This document shows positions 9,589-17,222 of a stretch of 20,866 bases of DNA, piece by piece. Source of the DNA: CAZPMO01 sp964587515 (GTDB lineage Bacteria; Pseudomonadota; Alphaproteobacteria; MPNO01); NCBI GenBank assembly GCA_964587515.1, contig CAZPMO010000082.1, forward strand, positions 1 through 20,866, written 5' to 3'. The position numbers and the translations under genes are program-made. The stretch's first letter is position 1; each line of letters opens with the position of its first letter. The notes under the pieces are model-generated. The model did no database searches. It was not told the origin of the DNA and worked only from the letters and a program-made list of their open reading frames with translations.

Positions 9589-11319
9589 TTATTTCTTCGA
9601 CACGACGCTTTGCGGGTTGAGATTGCCGATGCGGCCGCTTTCCGTGCCGGCCTTCTCGTCGATCACCGCGTTCACGAGGGTGGGTTTCCCGGAATCCATC
9701 GCCGCGTTGACGGCGCGGCTCAATTCATCGGGCGAGGTCGCATGGACGCCGACGCCGCCGAAGGCTTCCATCATCTTGTCGTAACGCGCGTCCTTGACGA
9801 AAACCGTGGGCGCGGCGTCGGGACCGCCGGTCGGGTTCACGTCGGTGCCGCGATAGATGCCGCCGTTATTGAAGACCACGACGCAGACCGGCAGGTCGTA
9901 GCGGCAGATCGTCTCGACCTCCATGCCGGAAAAACCGAAGGCGCTGTCGCCCTCGACCGCCAGCACGGGCTTTCCCGTCTCCACGGCCGCCGCGATAGCG
10001 GTGCCCATGCCGATCCCCATGACGCCCCAGGTGCCCACGTCGAGACGTTTGCGCGGCTGGTACATGTCGATGATGCTGCGCGCGAAATCCAGCGTGTTGG
10101 CGCCTTCGTTGACCAGGATCGCGTCCGGCCGGTCCTTCACAATCGTGCGCAGCGCGCCCAGCGCCCCCTGATAGTCCATGGGGATGTTGTTGTTCCGCAG
10201 CCGCGGCGCCATCCTGGCGATATTGGTCTCTTTCTTTTCGTTGACCGCGCCGGTCCATTCGGCGGGCGGCGCCGCCCAATCGTCGCCCATGGCCGCGAGA
10301 AGGGCCGAGACGCACGAGCCGATATCGCCGACCACCGGGGCCGCGATCTCGAGATTGCTGTCCATTTCCTTGGGTTCGATGTCGATCTGCACGAATTTTT
10401 TCGGCGCATCGCCCCAGGCCTTGCCCTTGCCGTGCGACAGCAGCCAGTTGAGGCGGGCGCCGATCATCATCACCACGTCGGAGTCCTTCAGCACCAGGGA
10501 ACGCGCCGGACCCGCCGATTGCGGATGGGTGTCGGGCAACAGCCCCTTCGCCATGCTCATGGGCAGATAGGGGATGCCGCTCTTCTCCACGAAGGCGCGA
10601 ATCTCGTCATCGGCCCGCGCGTACGCCGCGCCCTTGCCGAGGATGATCAGCGGACGCTCGGCGCCCTTCAGCACGTCCAGCGCGCGGGCCACCGCCTCCG
10701 GCGCGGGGATTTGCCGCGGCGCGCCGTCGATGATTTTCACCAGCGACTTGGCGCCGGCGTCGGCGTCCATGGTCTGGCCGATGAGCTTCGCCGGCAGGTC
10801 CAGATAGACGCCGCCCGGACGGCCGGAAACCGCCGCGCGGATGGCGCGCGCGATGCCGATGCCGATATCCTCGGCGTGGAGGATGCGGTAGGCCGCCTTG
10901 CACAGCGGCTTGGCGACCGCCAGCTGGTCCATTTCCTCATAATCGCCCTGCTGAAGATCGACGATCTCGCGTTCCGACGAGCCCGAGATCAGGATCATGG
11001 GAAAACAGTTGGTGGTGGCGTGGGCCAGCGCCGTCAGACCGTTCAGGAAACCGGGCGCCGACACGGTCAGGCAGATGCCGGGCTTTTGCGTCAGGTAACC
11101 GGCGGTCGCGGCCGCGTATCCCGCGTTCTGCTCGTGGCGGAACGACAGGACGCGCATGCCCGACGCCTGCGCCAGGCGGCCGAGATCGGTGATCGGGATG
11201 CCCGGCACCGTATAGATGGTTTCGATGTCGTTGAGCTTGAGCGCGTCGATGATCAGGTGAAACCCGTCGGTAAGCGTCCCGGCCTCCTGGGCTTCTTCGG
11301 TATCCATTTGCGTCGCCAT
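9589..11319 (-). CDS. oxc: Oxalyl-CoA decarboxylase (thiamine diphosphate-dependent)
   Basis: A 576-residue ThDP enzyme that decarboxylates oxalyl-CoA to formyl-CoA and CO2. The N-terminal pyrimidine-binding domain shows TDGFHLIIDALKLNDIETIY and the catalytic Glu63 in SFRHEQNAGYAAATAGYLT. The Mg/ThDP pyrophosphate motif is GDSAFGFSGMEVETICRYDL starting near residue 457 and ending with FNNGG (about 483-487). The local wording YTVPGIPITDLGRLAQ is typical of oxalyl-CoA decarboxylases rather than acetolactate synthases. The ATG at 11319 follows a GGGAGAGGG Shine-Dalgarno and starts 10 bp after the regulator's stop, so the genes are co-transcribed. The frc gene follows after 14 bp. Catalytic residues are all present and length is normal. 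Confidence 0.95.
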   Translation of the reverse strand: MATQMDTEEAQEAGTLTDGFHLIIDALKLNDIETIYTVPGIPITDLGRLAQASGMRVLSFRHEQNAGYAAATAGYLTQKPGICLTVSAPGFLNGLTALAHATTNCFPMILISGSSEREIVDLQQGDYEEMDQLAVAKPLCKAAYRILHAEDIGIGIARAIRAAVSGRPGGVYLDLPAKLIGQTMDADAGAKSLVKIIDGAPRQIPAPEAVARALDVLKGAERPLIILGKGAAYARADDEIRAFVEKSGIPYLPMSMAKGLLPDTHPQSAGPARSLVLKDSDVVMMIGARLNWLLSHGKGKAWGDAPKKFVQIDIEPKEMDSNLEIAAPVVGDIGSCVSALLAAMGDDWAAPPAEWTGAVNEKKETNIARMAPRLRNNNIPMDYQGALGALRTIVKDRPDAILVNEGANTLDFARSIIDMYQPRKRLDVGTWGVMGIGMGTAIAAAVETGKPVLAVEGDSAFGFSGMEVETICRYDLPVCVVVFNNGGIYRGTDVNPTGGPDAAPTVFVKDARYDKMMEAFGGVGVHATSPDELSRAVNAAMDSGKPTLVNAVIDEKAGTESGRIGNLNPQSVVSKK

Positions 11320-11329
11320 ATCCCTCTCC

Positions 11330-12022
11330 CTAGTCCAGATAATTGACGTTCTGCTCGACGTGCCGGGCGAGGCCCAGCGTGTGGTCGCGGGCGAGGCGCT
11401 CGGCGAGTTCGGTGTCGCGCGTCTCCAGCGCCTCGATGATGTTCATGTGATCGATGATCGATCGGCTGGCGCGGTCGTCCTCGCCGATGGTGCGCATGCG
11501 GATCCAGCGCATGTGGATGAACATGTTCTCCGCCATGGCGTTGATCAGGTCCGAATTCGAAAGCCCCAGCAGCGCCTGGTGGAAGCGCACGTTGGCGTCG
11601 GAATATTCATCGATGCGGGCGCTCGGCTGGCCGTTGTCGAAGCTCGCGAAGACCCGGCGCAGGCCGGCGATTTCCGCATCGGTGGCAAGCTCGGTGATCA
11701 GCCGCGCCGCCATGCCCTCCAGCGCCGCCCACACCGTGATCATGTCGACGATCTCGCGCTTGGTCTTGCGCACCACATAGACGCCGCGCCTGGGCTCGGT
11801 GCGCACGAAGCCTTCCTGCTCGAGCCGCGCCAGGGCTTCGCGCACCGGCGTCCGGCTGACCCCGAGATCCTCGCAAAGCTGGCGTTCGTCGAGCCGCAAT
11901 TCCTCGGCCTCGGCGTAAATGTCCTTGGCCGCGATCGCGCCCTTCAGCGCGTCGTAGATCTTGTCCTTGAGGACAACCCCCACATCGATCGGACCAACAT
12001 CCAGCCGCGCCATCGAAGCCAT
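11330..12022 (-). CDS. GntR-family regulator with FCD domain, likely controls the oxalate operon
   Basis: A protein of about 230 residues with an N-terminal winged helix (LRLDERQLCEDLGVSRTPVR and EGFVRTEPRRGVYV) and an all-helical C-terminal FCD ligand domain. The FCD metal-site residues appear as DANVRFHQALLG, SIIDHMNIIEAL and ARDHTLGLARHV (Asp and three His). FadR/VanR-type FCD regulators bind small carboxylates or acyl compounds. The gene is first in an operon with oxc and frc, so oxalate, oxalyl-CoA or formyl-CoA is a plausible effector (inference). I chose ATG 12022 (MASMARLDVG); GTG at 12055 extends the frame by 11 codons and has a GGGAGG only 2 nt upstream, which is too close to be convincing. 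A GTATAC-centred operator lies upstream. Confidence 0.88.
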   Translation of the reverse strand: MASMARLDVGPIDVGVVLKDKIYDALKGAIAAKDIYAEAEELRLDERQLCEDLGVSRTPVREALARLEQEGFVRTEPRRGVYVVRKTKREIVDMITVWAALEGMAARLITELATDAEIAGLRRVFASFDNGQPSARIDEYSDANVRFHQALLGLSNSDLINAMAENMFIHMRWIRMRTIGEDDRASRSIIDHMNIIEALETRDTELAERLARDHTLGLARHVEQNVNYLD

Positions 12023-12096
12023 AGTGCAACCATCTGATAAATAACGAAAAACCACCGCCTCCCGGCCCCGGCCCGTTCACCGGTTCCGAATAATGT

Positions 12097-12127
12097 ATTT
12101 TGTATACCAGATACCATGAAAAGTCAA
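12097..12127 (-). promoter_or_regulatory. Promoter and GntR-type operator of gntR-oxc-frc
   Basis: Read on the minus strand, TTGACT (12122-12127) is followed by a TATACA/TACAAA -10 region with 15-17 bp spacing. The -10 overlaps TGGTATACAA (12100-12109), a perfect GTATAC core with T-x/x-A flanks, which is the usual shape of FCD-type GntR operators. Overlap of operator and -10 suggests repression by the product of the first gene in the operon. Confidence 0.6.
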
Positions 12128-12177
12128 TGGGAGAGGATGGTTTGCCGCCCGGTATGCACTATCCGTCCGCCCAGAAA

Positions 12178-12212
12178 CTGTCGCCCCGGACCTTGATCCG
12201 GGGTCCAGCGGT
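12178..12212 (+). repeat. Left inverted repeat arm (REP-like hairpin) flanking the GIY-YIG gene
   Basis: This 35-base arm matches the reverse complement of 12521-12555 at 34 of 35 positions. Internally it folds as CCCCGGA (12184-12190), loop CCTTGA, TCCGGGG (12197-12203), followed by a TCCAGCGGT tail. The general plan (GTC, hairpin with a CTTGA-containing loop, short tail) is shared with the repeat pair at 14419-14512. Confidence 0.9.
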
Positions 12213-12216
12213 GGCG

Positions 12217-12504
12217 CTACACCGCGATGTCGTCGAACAGGTCACGCCAACCCGGATTGTCTTGCGCGATCAGATCGAGTTTCCAGGTGCGCCGCCATCG
12301 CTTGATCTTCTTCTCGCGTTCGATCGCGGCGGTGATGTCGACGTGGGTTTCGAAATAGACCAGCGTCTTTACGTCATGTTCTTTTGTGAAGCCGTCGACC
12401 AATCCCTCGCGGTGTTCGTATGTTCGGCGTACGAGATCGTTGGTGACGCCGGTATAGAGCGTTCCACCGGGGTGGCTGGCGAGGATGTATACGTAATAAG
12501 GCAC
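12217..12504 (-). CDS. Small GIY-YIG endonuclease-family protein
   Basis: A 95-residue single-domain GIY-YIG protein. YYVYILAS (about 3-10) and TLYTGVTNDLVRR (about 15-27) are the GIY and YIG elements with the conserved Arg after them. EHREGLVDGFTKEHDVKTLV and AIEREKKIKRWRRTWK supply the conserved His/Lys/Glu positions and the basic C-terminal helix of the small stand-alone clade. I start it at GTG 12504 (MPYYVYILAS), which gives normal family length; the frame stays open to a TTG at 12540 inside the flanking repeat, which would add 12 residues encoded mostly by the repeat. The stop lies 5 bp inside the left arm. No good Shine-Dalgarno is seen. The gene almost fills a 378-bp unit bounded by inverted repeats, suggesting it belongs to a mobile element. 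Family function is poorly established; nicking or cleavage activity is expected. Confidence 0.88.
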   Translation of the reverse strand: MPYYVYILASHPGGTLYTGVTNDLVRRTYEHREGLVDGFTKEHDVKTLVYFETHVDITAAIEREKKIKRWRRTWKLDLIAQDNPGWRDLFDDIAV

Positions 12505-12520
12505 GCTTGCCGGTTTAAAG

Positions 12521-12555
12521 ACCGCTGGACCCCGGATCAAGGTCCGGGGTGACAG
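12521..12555 (-). repeat. Right inverted repeat arm (REP-like hairpin) flanking the GIY-YIG gene
   Basis: Reverse complement of the left arm at 12178-12212 with a single mismatch in the first bases of the hairpin stem. It lies between the start region of the GIY-YIG gene and the end of the second yejA-like gene (stop at 12577), where it could also act as a terminator hairpin for that gene. Confidence 0.9.
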
Positions 12556-12576
12556 GTGAGAGTGTGTGCGGCGCCC

Positions 12577-14478
12577 CTACTTCCCCGGCCGCTTCGGGGC
12601 CGTGCCCTTGGCGATCATCGCGGCTTTTTCGGGGTTGAACCACCAAGTGTCGATCACGCCGCGCTGGTAGCGGGGTTTGATCCTGGGGCGGTCGAAGCGG
12701 TTCCAATAGGCGGTGTTGTGGGCGCCCTTGTACCATTGCGGCACCATGAAACGGTTCCACATCAGCACCCGGTCGAGCGCGCGCACCGCGGCGACCAGCG
12801 CGCGCCGGTCGCGCGCCGCCATCACCTTGCCGATCAGCGTATCCACGGCGGAATCCTTGATGCCCGCGAGATTGCGCGAGCCCGGGATATCGGCGCTGGA
12901 CGAGCCGAAATAGTTGATCTGTTCGATGCCCGGCGTCAGCGGCTGGATGAAGCGTTCGACGATGACGTCGAAATCGTGATGGTCCATGCGGTATTTGAAG
13001 TTCGCCACATCGACGACGCGCATCGAGGCCGTCACGCCGAGGCGTTCGAGATTGCGGATATAGGGGTTCACGATGCGGTTGAAGGTCGCCTCGAACATCA
13101 GAAACTCGATGGTGAAAGGCTTGCCGGCGGCGTTTCGCAGCACGCCGTCCTTGACCGCGTAGCCGGCCTGTTTCAGCAGCCGCACCGCCTTGCGCAGATT
13201 GCGGCGGATGCGGCCCGAACCATCGGTCACCGGCGAGGCGTAGGGTTTTCCGAACACCTCGTCGGGCACCTTGCCGCGCAGCGGTTCCAGCAGCGCGCGC
13301 TCGGCGGCGTCCGGCGGCGCGTGGGCGGCGAGCTCCGAGTTCTCGAACATGGAATTGGTGCGCTTATAAGCGCCGTAGAACAGATTCTTGTTGGTCCATT
13401 CATAGTCGAAGGCGAGGTCGAGGGCCCAGCGCACGCGCCGGTCCTGGAATTTCGCGCGCCGCAGGTTGAACACGAAGGCCTGCGAGCCCGACGGCGTCTC
13501 GTCGGGCAGGGTCTCGCGCACGATCAGGCCTTTCTGGACCGGCGGCTTGTCGTATTGGGTCGCCCAGCTTCGCGACGTGAACTCCTCGCGGAAATCGTAA
13601 TCGTCGCCGAAGAACGCCTGGAAGGCGATGTCGCGGTCGCGATAGTAATCGACCCGGACGCGGTCGAAATTATAACGCCCCTTGTTGACCGGCAGGTCGC
13701 GCGCCCAATAATCCTCGACCCGGTGGTAGACGATGCCCCGGCCCGGCTCGATCTTGCCGATGCGATAGGGGCCGCCCGACAGCGGCGGCGCGAAGGTGGT
13801 CTTGGCGAACTTCACCTTGGCGTAATAGGCCTTCGACAGCACCGGCAGGCCGGCCAGCAGGATGGGCAGGTCGCGATGGCCGCCGGGCTTAAAATTGAAC
13901 TTCACGCGTTTTTCGCTTGTCGCTTCCGCCCCTGCCACATCGCGGAAATTGATGCGGAAGCGGGGATGGCCCTCCTTCACCAGCGTCCGGAAGGTGAACG
14001 CCACGTCGGCGGCGGTCACCGGCGCGCCGTCATGGAAGCGCGCGCGGGGATCGATGTTGAACGCGACCCAGGACCGGTCGGGCGGCAGTTCCACGGTTTT
14101 CGCGACCAGCCCGTATAGCGCATCGGGCTCGTCGCCGGCGCGCGCCATCAGCGTGTCGAAGACCAGCCCGTTCCAGCCTTCCTTGCGGCCTTTCAGGATG
14201 AAAGGGTTCACGGTCTCGAAGGTGTCGATGGCGCGCAGCCGGATGACGCCGCCTTTGGGCGCGTTCGGGTTCGCGTATTCGAAATGGGTGAAATCGGGCT
14301 TGTATTTCAGATCGCCGAACACGCTGATCCCGTGGCGCGCGGGCAGGCTTTCCGCCAAAGCCGGCGCGGTGAGGAGCAACAAGACGGAGAGGACCAAGAC
14401 GAGTGACCGCCCACCATTGTCATGGCCGGGCTTGACCCGGCCATCTCCCGATGACTGGAGGGAAACAATTGCCCTCAC
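12577..14478 (-). CDS. yejA: YejA-like extracellular peptide-binding protein, second copy, with uncertain start
   Basis: An SBP_bac_5-type periplasmic binding protein of about 605-633 residues for the YejBEF importer. LVLSVLLLLTAPALAES is a signal-peptide core with an AxA site. Mature-domain markers include FEYANPNAPKGGVIRLRA, TFETVNPFILKG, ARFHDGAPVTAADVAF and SGGPYRIGKIEPGRG, all shared with the copy upstream. The frame stays open far upstream (to 15531), but that part only shadows the neighbour. There is no ATG before the signal peptide. Options are GTG 14478, inside a palindromic repeat that would encode the first 20 residues, or TTG 14397, which leaves no basic N-region. Neither has a Shine-Dalgarno, so expression or export may be impaired. 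It lies just downstream of the first yejA-like gene on the same strand. Confidence 0.85.
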   Translation of the reverse strand: MRAIVSLQSSGDGRVKPGHDNGGRSLVLVLSVLLLLTAPALAESLPARHGISVFGDLKYKPDFTHFEYANPNAPKGGVIRLRAIDTFETVNPFILKGRKEGWNGLVFDTLMARAGDEPDALYGLVAKTVELPPDRSWVAFNIDPRARFHDGAPVTAADVAFTFRTLVKEGHPRFRINFRDVAGAEATSEKRVKFNFKPGGHRDLPILLAGLPVLSKAYYAKVKFAKTTFAPPLSGGPYRIGKIEPGRGIVYHRVEDYWARDLPVNKGRYNFDRVRVDYYRDRDIAFQAFFGDDYDFREEFTSRSWATQYDKPPVQKGLIVRETLPDETPSGSQAFVFNLRRAKFQDRRVRWALDLAFDYEWTNKNLFYGAYKRTNSMFENSELAAHAPPDAAERALLEPLRGKVPDEVFGKPYASPVTDGSGRIRRNLRKAVRLLKQAGYAVKDGVLRNAAGKPFTIEFLMFEATFNRIVNPYIRNLERLGVTASMRVVDVANFKYRMDHHDFDVIVERFIQPLTPGIEQINYFGSSSADIPGSRNLAGIKDSAVDTLIGKVMAARDRRALVAAVRALDRVLMWNRFMVPQWYKGAHNTAYWNRFDRPRIKPRYQRGVIDTWWFNPEKAAMIAKGTAPKRPGK

Positions 14479-14512
14479 GTCGGGAGATGCGCGGGTCAAG
14501 CCCGCGCATGAC
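14419..14512. repeat. 94-bp pair of inverted palindromic repeats (REP/BIME-like) between the two yejA genes
   Basis: Arm 14419-14451 and the reverse complement of 14480-14512 match at 31 of 33 positions. Each arm folds into its own hairpin around a CTTGA loop: ATGGCCGGG/CCCGGCCAT in the left arm, ATGCGCGGG/CCCGCGCAT in the right. The two differences between arms lie opposite each other in the stem, so pairing is kept. A 28-nt spacer separates them. Elements of this type are common in alphaproteobacteria and are often mistranslated as PGLTR-like peptides. Confidence 0.88.
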
Positions 14513-14543
14513 GAATTCGGTAATCCAAGCCCACATTGCTGCC

Positions 14544-16397
14544 TCACTTGCGGCTCAACCCCTTTACGCGGGCCGCCAGCGAGGCCCGTTTCGCGGGGTC
14601 GATCCACCAGCTCATGAAATCGGCGCCGTATTTCGGATGTTTCGCGGGCAATCCGAACACGTCCCAATAGGCGATGCGGTCGAAGCTGATATGCCATTGC
14701 GGGATCACGAAATGGTTCCATTGCAGCACCCGGTCCAGCGCCCGGGTCGCGACGACCAGCGATTCGCGGTCTTGCGCGGCGACGATCTTTTCGATCAGCG
14801 CATCGATCGCCGGGTCCTTGATGCCGACGGTGTTGCGGCTGCCCTTTCGGTCGGCGGCCGACGAACTCCAGAAATCGCGCTGTTCGTTGCCGGGCGATAC
14901 CGACTGGCCCCAGCCGCCGACGATGACGTCGAAATCGAACGACCGGATGCGGTTGATATATTGCGACTGATCGACGGTGCGCACCCGCGCCGCGACGCCC
15001 AGGCGTTTGAGGTTGCGCGCGAACGGCAGCACGATGCGTTCGAATTGCGGGCTGACCAGGAGGATCTCGATTGCCACCGGCTTGCCGGATTTGGGATCGA
15101 TCAGTTCGCCGTCCTTCACCCGCCAGCCCGCCTTGCGCAGGATACGCGCCGCTTTTCTGAGGTTGCGGCGAACCTTGCCCGAGCCGTCCGTGGCGGGCGG
15201 GGAATAGACCTTTGAGAAAACCTCTTCCGGGACCTGGGCCCGCAGGGGCTCCAGCAACGCAAGCTCGGCCGCGTCGGGGAGCGCCGAGGCGGCGAGCTCG
15301 GAATTGGAGAAATAGCTGGTGGTGCGCGTGTACTGGCCGTAGAACAGATTGCGGTTCGACCATTCGAAGTCGAAGGCGTAGGCCAGCGCTTGGCGCAGCC
15401 GGCGGTCGCGGAAGATCGGGCGGCGTGTGTTGAGGACGAAGGCGTTCATGCCGGTCGGGCGGGCATGGGGCACCTCGGCGGTCATCGCGAGGCCGGCCTT
15501 GCGCGCCGGAAAATCGTATCCGGTGGCCCATACCAGCGAGGAGCCTTCGGTGCGGAAATCATATTGCCGCGCCTTGAAGGCTTCGAGCGCCACCGTCTGG
15601 TCGCGGTAATAGTCGAACCGCATGCGATCGAAATTGTTCAGCCCGACGCGGATCGGCAGGTTCTCGCCCCAATAGTCCTTTACGCGCTCGAACTCGACGA
15701 AGCGGCCGGGCTCGAATTTCGAGACGCGGTAGGGGCCGCTGCCGAGCGGTTTCTCCAGCGTGGTCTTGTCGAATTCGCGCCCCTGCCAGTAATGCTTGGG
15801 CAGAACGGGGAGCTGGCCGGTGATCTGCGGCAGCTCGCGGTTGGGCGGGCCGGTGAATTCGAATTTCACGCGGTGCGGGCCCAGCTTCACCGCGCGGGTG
15901 ATATTGGCGTAGTAGAAGCGGTAGAACGGCCGCCCCTTCTTGCGCAGCAGGTCGAAGGAGAACACCACGTCGTCGGCGGTGATCGGCTTGCCGTCGTGGA
16001 ACCGCGCCTCGGGCCTGAGGTTGAAGATGGTGTAGGAGAGATCGTCGGGCACCTCGATGGTCTTGGCGATCAGACCGTACTCGGCGGAAATCTCGTCGTT
16101 CGCCGACGTCATCAGGGTCTCGTATACGAAACTGATTCCGACCGCCGGGTTGCCCTTGATGATATAGGGGTTGAAGGTGTCGAACGTGTGGAGCACATAG
16201 CGCCTCACGACGCCGCCCTTGGGCGCGTTCGGGTTGACGTAATCCAGGTGCGTGAAGTCCGCCCCGTATTTCAGGGTCTCCATCAGGGTGAGACCGTGGC
16301 TGACGGTTACCTTCGACGCGGCCTGCGCGGTCTGCGTGAACAAGACCAGCGCCACTGCCGTTGCCATCAATATTCGCATGCGTCGGTCCTCAGCCAT
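14544..16397 (-). CDS. yejA: YejA-like extracellular peptide-binding protein, first copy
   Basis: A 617-residue SBP_bac_5-type periplasmic binding protein. A clear Sec signal (MRILMATAVALVLFTQTAQA, cleavage near residue 26) precedes the mature domain. Markers include LDYVNPNAPKGGVVRRYVLH, TFDTFNPYIIKGNPA, ARFHDGKPITADDVVFSFDL, GSGPYRVSKFEPGRF and the DYYRDQTVALEAF segment typical of YejA/microcin C-binding proteins. It would deliver short peptides to YejBE. The ATG at 16397 overlaps the stop of the upstream phosphatase gene by 8 bp (ATGGCTGA), implying translational coupling; a second in-frame ATG at 16379 is possible. It is the better preserved of two tandem copies. The membrane components yejBEF are on the opposite strand at 4.5-8.3 kb rather than directly downstream. 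Confidence 0.92.
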   Translation of the reverse strand: MAEDRRMRILMATAVALVLFTQTAQAASKVTVSHGLTLMETLKYGADFTHLDYVNPNAPKGGVVRRYVLHTFDTFNPYIIKGNPAVGISFVYETLMTSANDEISAEYGLIAKTIEVPDDLSYTIFNLRPEARFHDGKPITADDVVFSFDLLRKKGRPFYRFYYANITRAVKLGPHRVKFEFTGPPNRELPQITGQLPVLPKHYWQGREFDKTTLEKPLGSGPYRVSKFEPGRFVEFERVKDYWGENLPIRVGLNNFDRMRFDYYRDQTVALEAFKARQYDFRTEGSSLVWATGYDFPARKAGLAMTAEVPHARPTGMNAFVLNTRRPIFRDRRLRQALAYAFDFEWSNRNLFYGQYTRTTSYFSNSELAASALPDAAELALLEPLRAQVPEEVFSKVYSPPATDGSGKVRRNLRKAARILRKAGWRVKDGELIDPKSGKPVAIEILLVSPQFERIVLPFARNLKRLGVAARVRTVDQSQYINRIRSFDFDVIVGGWGQSVSPGNEQRDFWSSSAADRKGSRNTVGIKDPAIDALIEKIVAAQDRESLVVATRALDRVLQWNHFVIPQWHISFDRIAYWDVFGLPAKHPKYGADFMSWWIDPAKRASLAARVKGLSRK

Positions 16398-17169
16398 GGT
16401 TCAGCGCCTCCAGCGCTTCGGCGTGCAGCGCCGCGTTGCCGGCCGCGAGCACGCGTCCGTCGGATTCGAGCGTCAGGCGCGCGCCGCGCCAGTCGGTGAT
16501 CACTCCGCCGGCGCCCTCGACCACCGGCGCCAGCGCACAGTAATCATAGGGTTTGAGGCCGGCCTCGGCGATCACATCTATGTGGCCCGAGGCCAGCAGG
16601 CCGTATGCGTAGCAATCGCCGCCGTAATGGGTTTCGCGCGCCGCCGCCTTGAGCCGGGCGAAGGCGTCGCGGTCGGCGCCGTCGAAAAGATCGGGCGAGG
16701 TGGTGTTGAAGATGGCCTGGTCGAGGGCGCGCGTCGCGCGCGTCGCCGCGTCCTTGCCGTTGAAGCGCGTCGTTCTGTCCGCCGCGCCGATCCAGCGCTC
16801 GCCCGCCACCGGCTGGTCGATCACGCCGAGGATCGGCGTCCCGTTGCGGGTCAGCGCGATCAGGGCGCCGAACATGGGCTTGCCGGTGAGGAAGGCGCGC
16901 GTGCCGTCGATCGGATCGAGCACCCAGACATAGTCGGAATCGGCGCGTTCGGCGCCGTGCTCTTCGCCGATGATGCCGTGGTCGGGGAATGTCTCCGTGA
17001 TGAGGCCGCGCATGGCGGTTTCGGCCTCGCGGTCGGCGATGGTCACGGGGGTGTCGTCGGATTTGAGATCGATCGCGAGGGGCTGGCGGAAATAGCGGCC
17101 GAGGATCGCGCCGCCGGCGTCGGCGAGCCGCGCGCCCATGGCAATGAACTCATCGAATTCAGCCGGCAT
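16390..17169 (-). CDS. hisN: Inositol monophosphatase-family phosphatase, likely histidinol-phosphatase (HisN-like)
   Basis: A 259-residue Mg/Li-sensitive-type phosphatase. The metal-binding motifs are GIIGEEHG (Glu69/Glu70), WVLDPIDGTRAF (about 82-93, Asp85 and Asp88) and the C-terminal KPYDYCALAPVVEGAGG (about 206-222, Asp209). The wording of these motifs fits the HisN subgroup that dephosphorylates histidinol phosphate in alphaproteobacteria and actinobacteria, but 3'-nucleotidase or inositol phosphatase activity cannot be excluded. I prefer ATG 17169 for family length; an ATG at 17223 overlaps the upstream stop as TAATG and would add 18 residues by coupling. Its stop overlaps the yejA start, so the phosphatase and binding proteins form one transcription unit. 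Confidence 0.85.
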   Translation of the reverse strand: MPAEFDEFIAMGARLADAGGAILGRYFRQPLAIDLKSDDTPVTIADREAETAMRGLITETFPDHGIIGEEHGAERADSDYVWVLDPIDGTRAFLTGKPMFGALIALTRNGTPILGVIDQPVAGERWIGAADRTTRFNGKDAATRATRALDQAIFNTTSPDLFDGADRDAFARLKAAARETHYGGDCYAYGLLASGHIDVIAEAGLKPYDYCALAPVVEGAGGVITDWRGARLTLESDGRVLAAGNAALHAEALEALNHG

Positions 17170-17222
17170 AAAATCATCCCGTTTCGCGTTCAGAACCGTC
17201 CGGAACGCGTCCCCGCGGGACA

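Larger units (their letters stand above)
12178..12555. mobile_element. Putative small mobile unit: inverted REP-like hairpins around a GIY-YIG gene
   Basis: Two 35-bp inverted arms (34 of 35 matching) bound one short gene with 4 bp between the left arm and the stop codon. No target-site duplication is visible at the outer edges and there is no transposase. The arrangement resembles REP hairpins around RAYT transposases, with a GIY-YIG nuclease in place of the tyrosine transposase. The mobile interpretation is an inference; the repeat structure is directly seen. Confidence 0.5.

Noticed and set aside
9562..11346. A 594-codon open frame antisense to oxc, and a similar 459-codon frame antisense to frc
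   Set aside because: Both are shadows of clear enzyme genes and have His/Arg/Asp-rich translations without family motifs.
12556..14118. A 520-codon plus-strand open frame opposite the second yejA
   Set aside because: Shadow of a binding-protein gene with signal peptide and family motifs on the minus strand.
14544..15531. N-terminal third of a 984-codon open frame that includes the second yejA
   Set aside because: This part overlaps the first yejA in another frame and reads as Arg/Pro-rich nonsense. The real gene begins near its signal peptide at about 14.4 kb.
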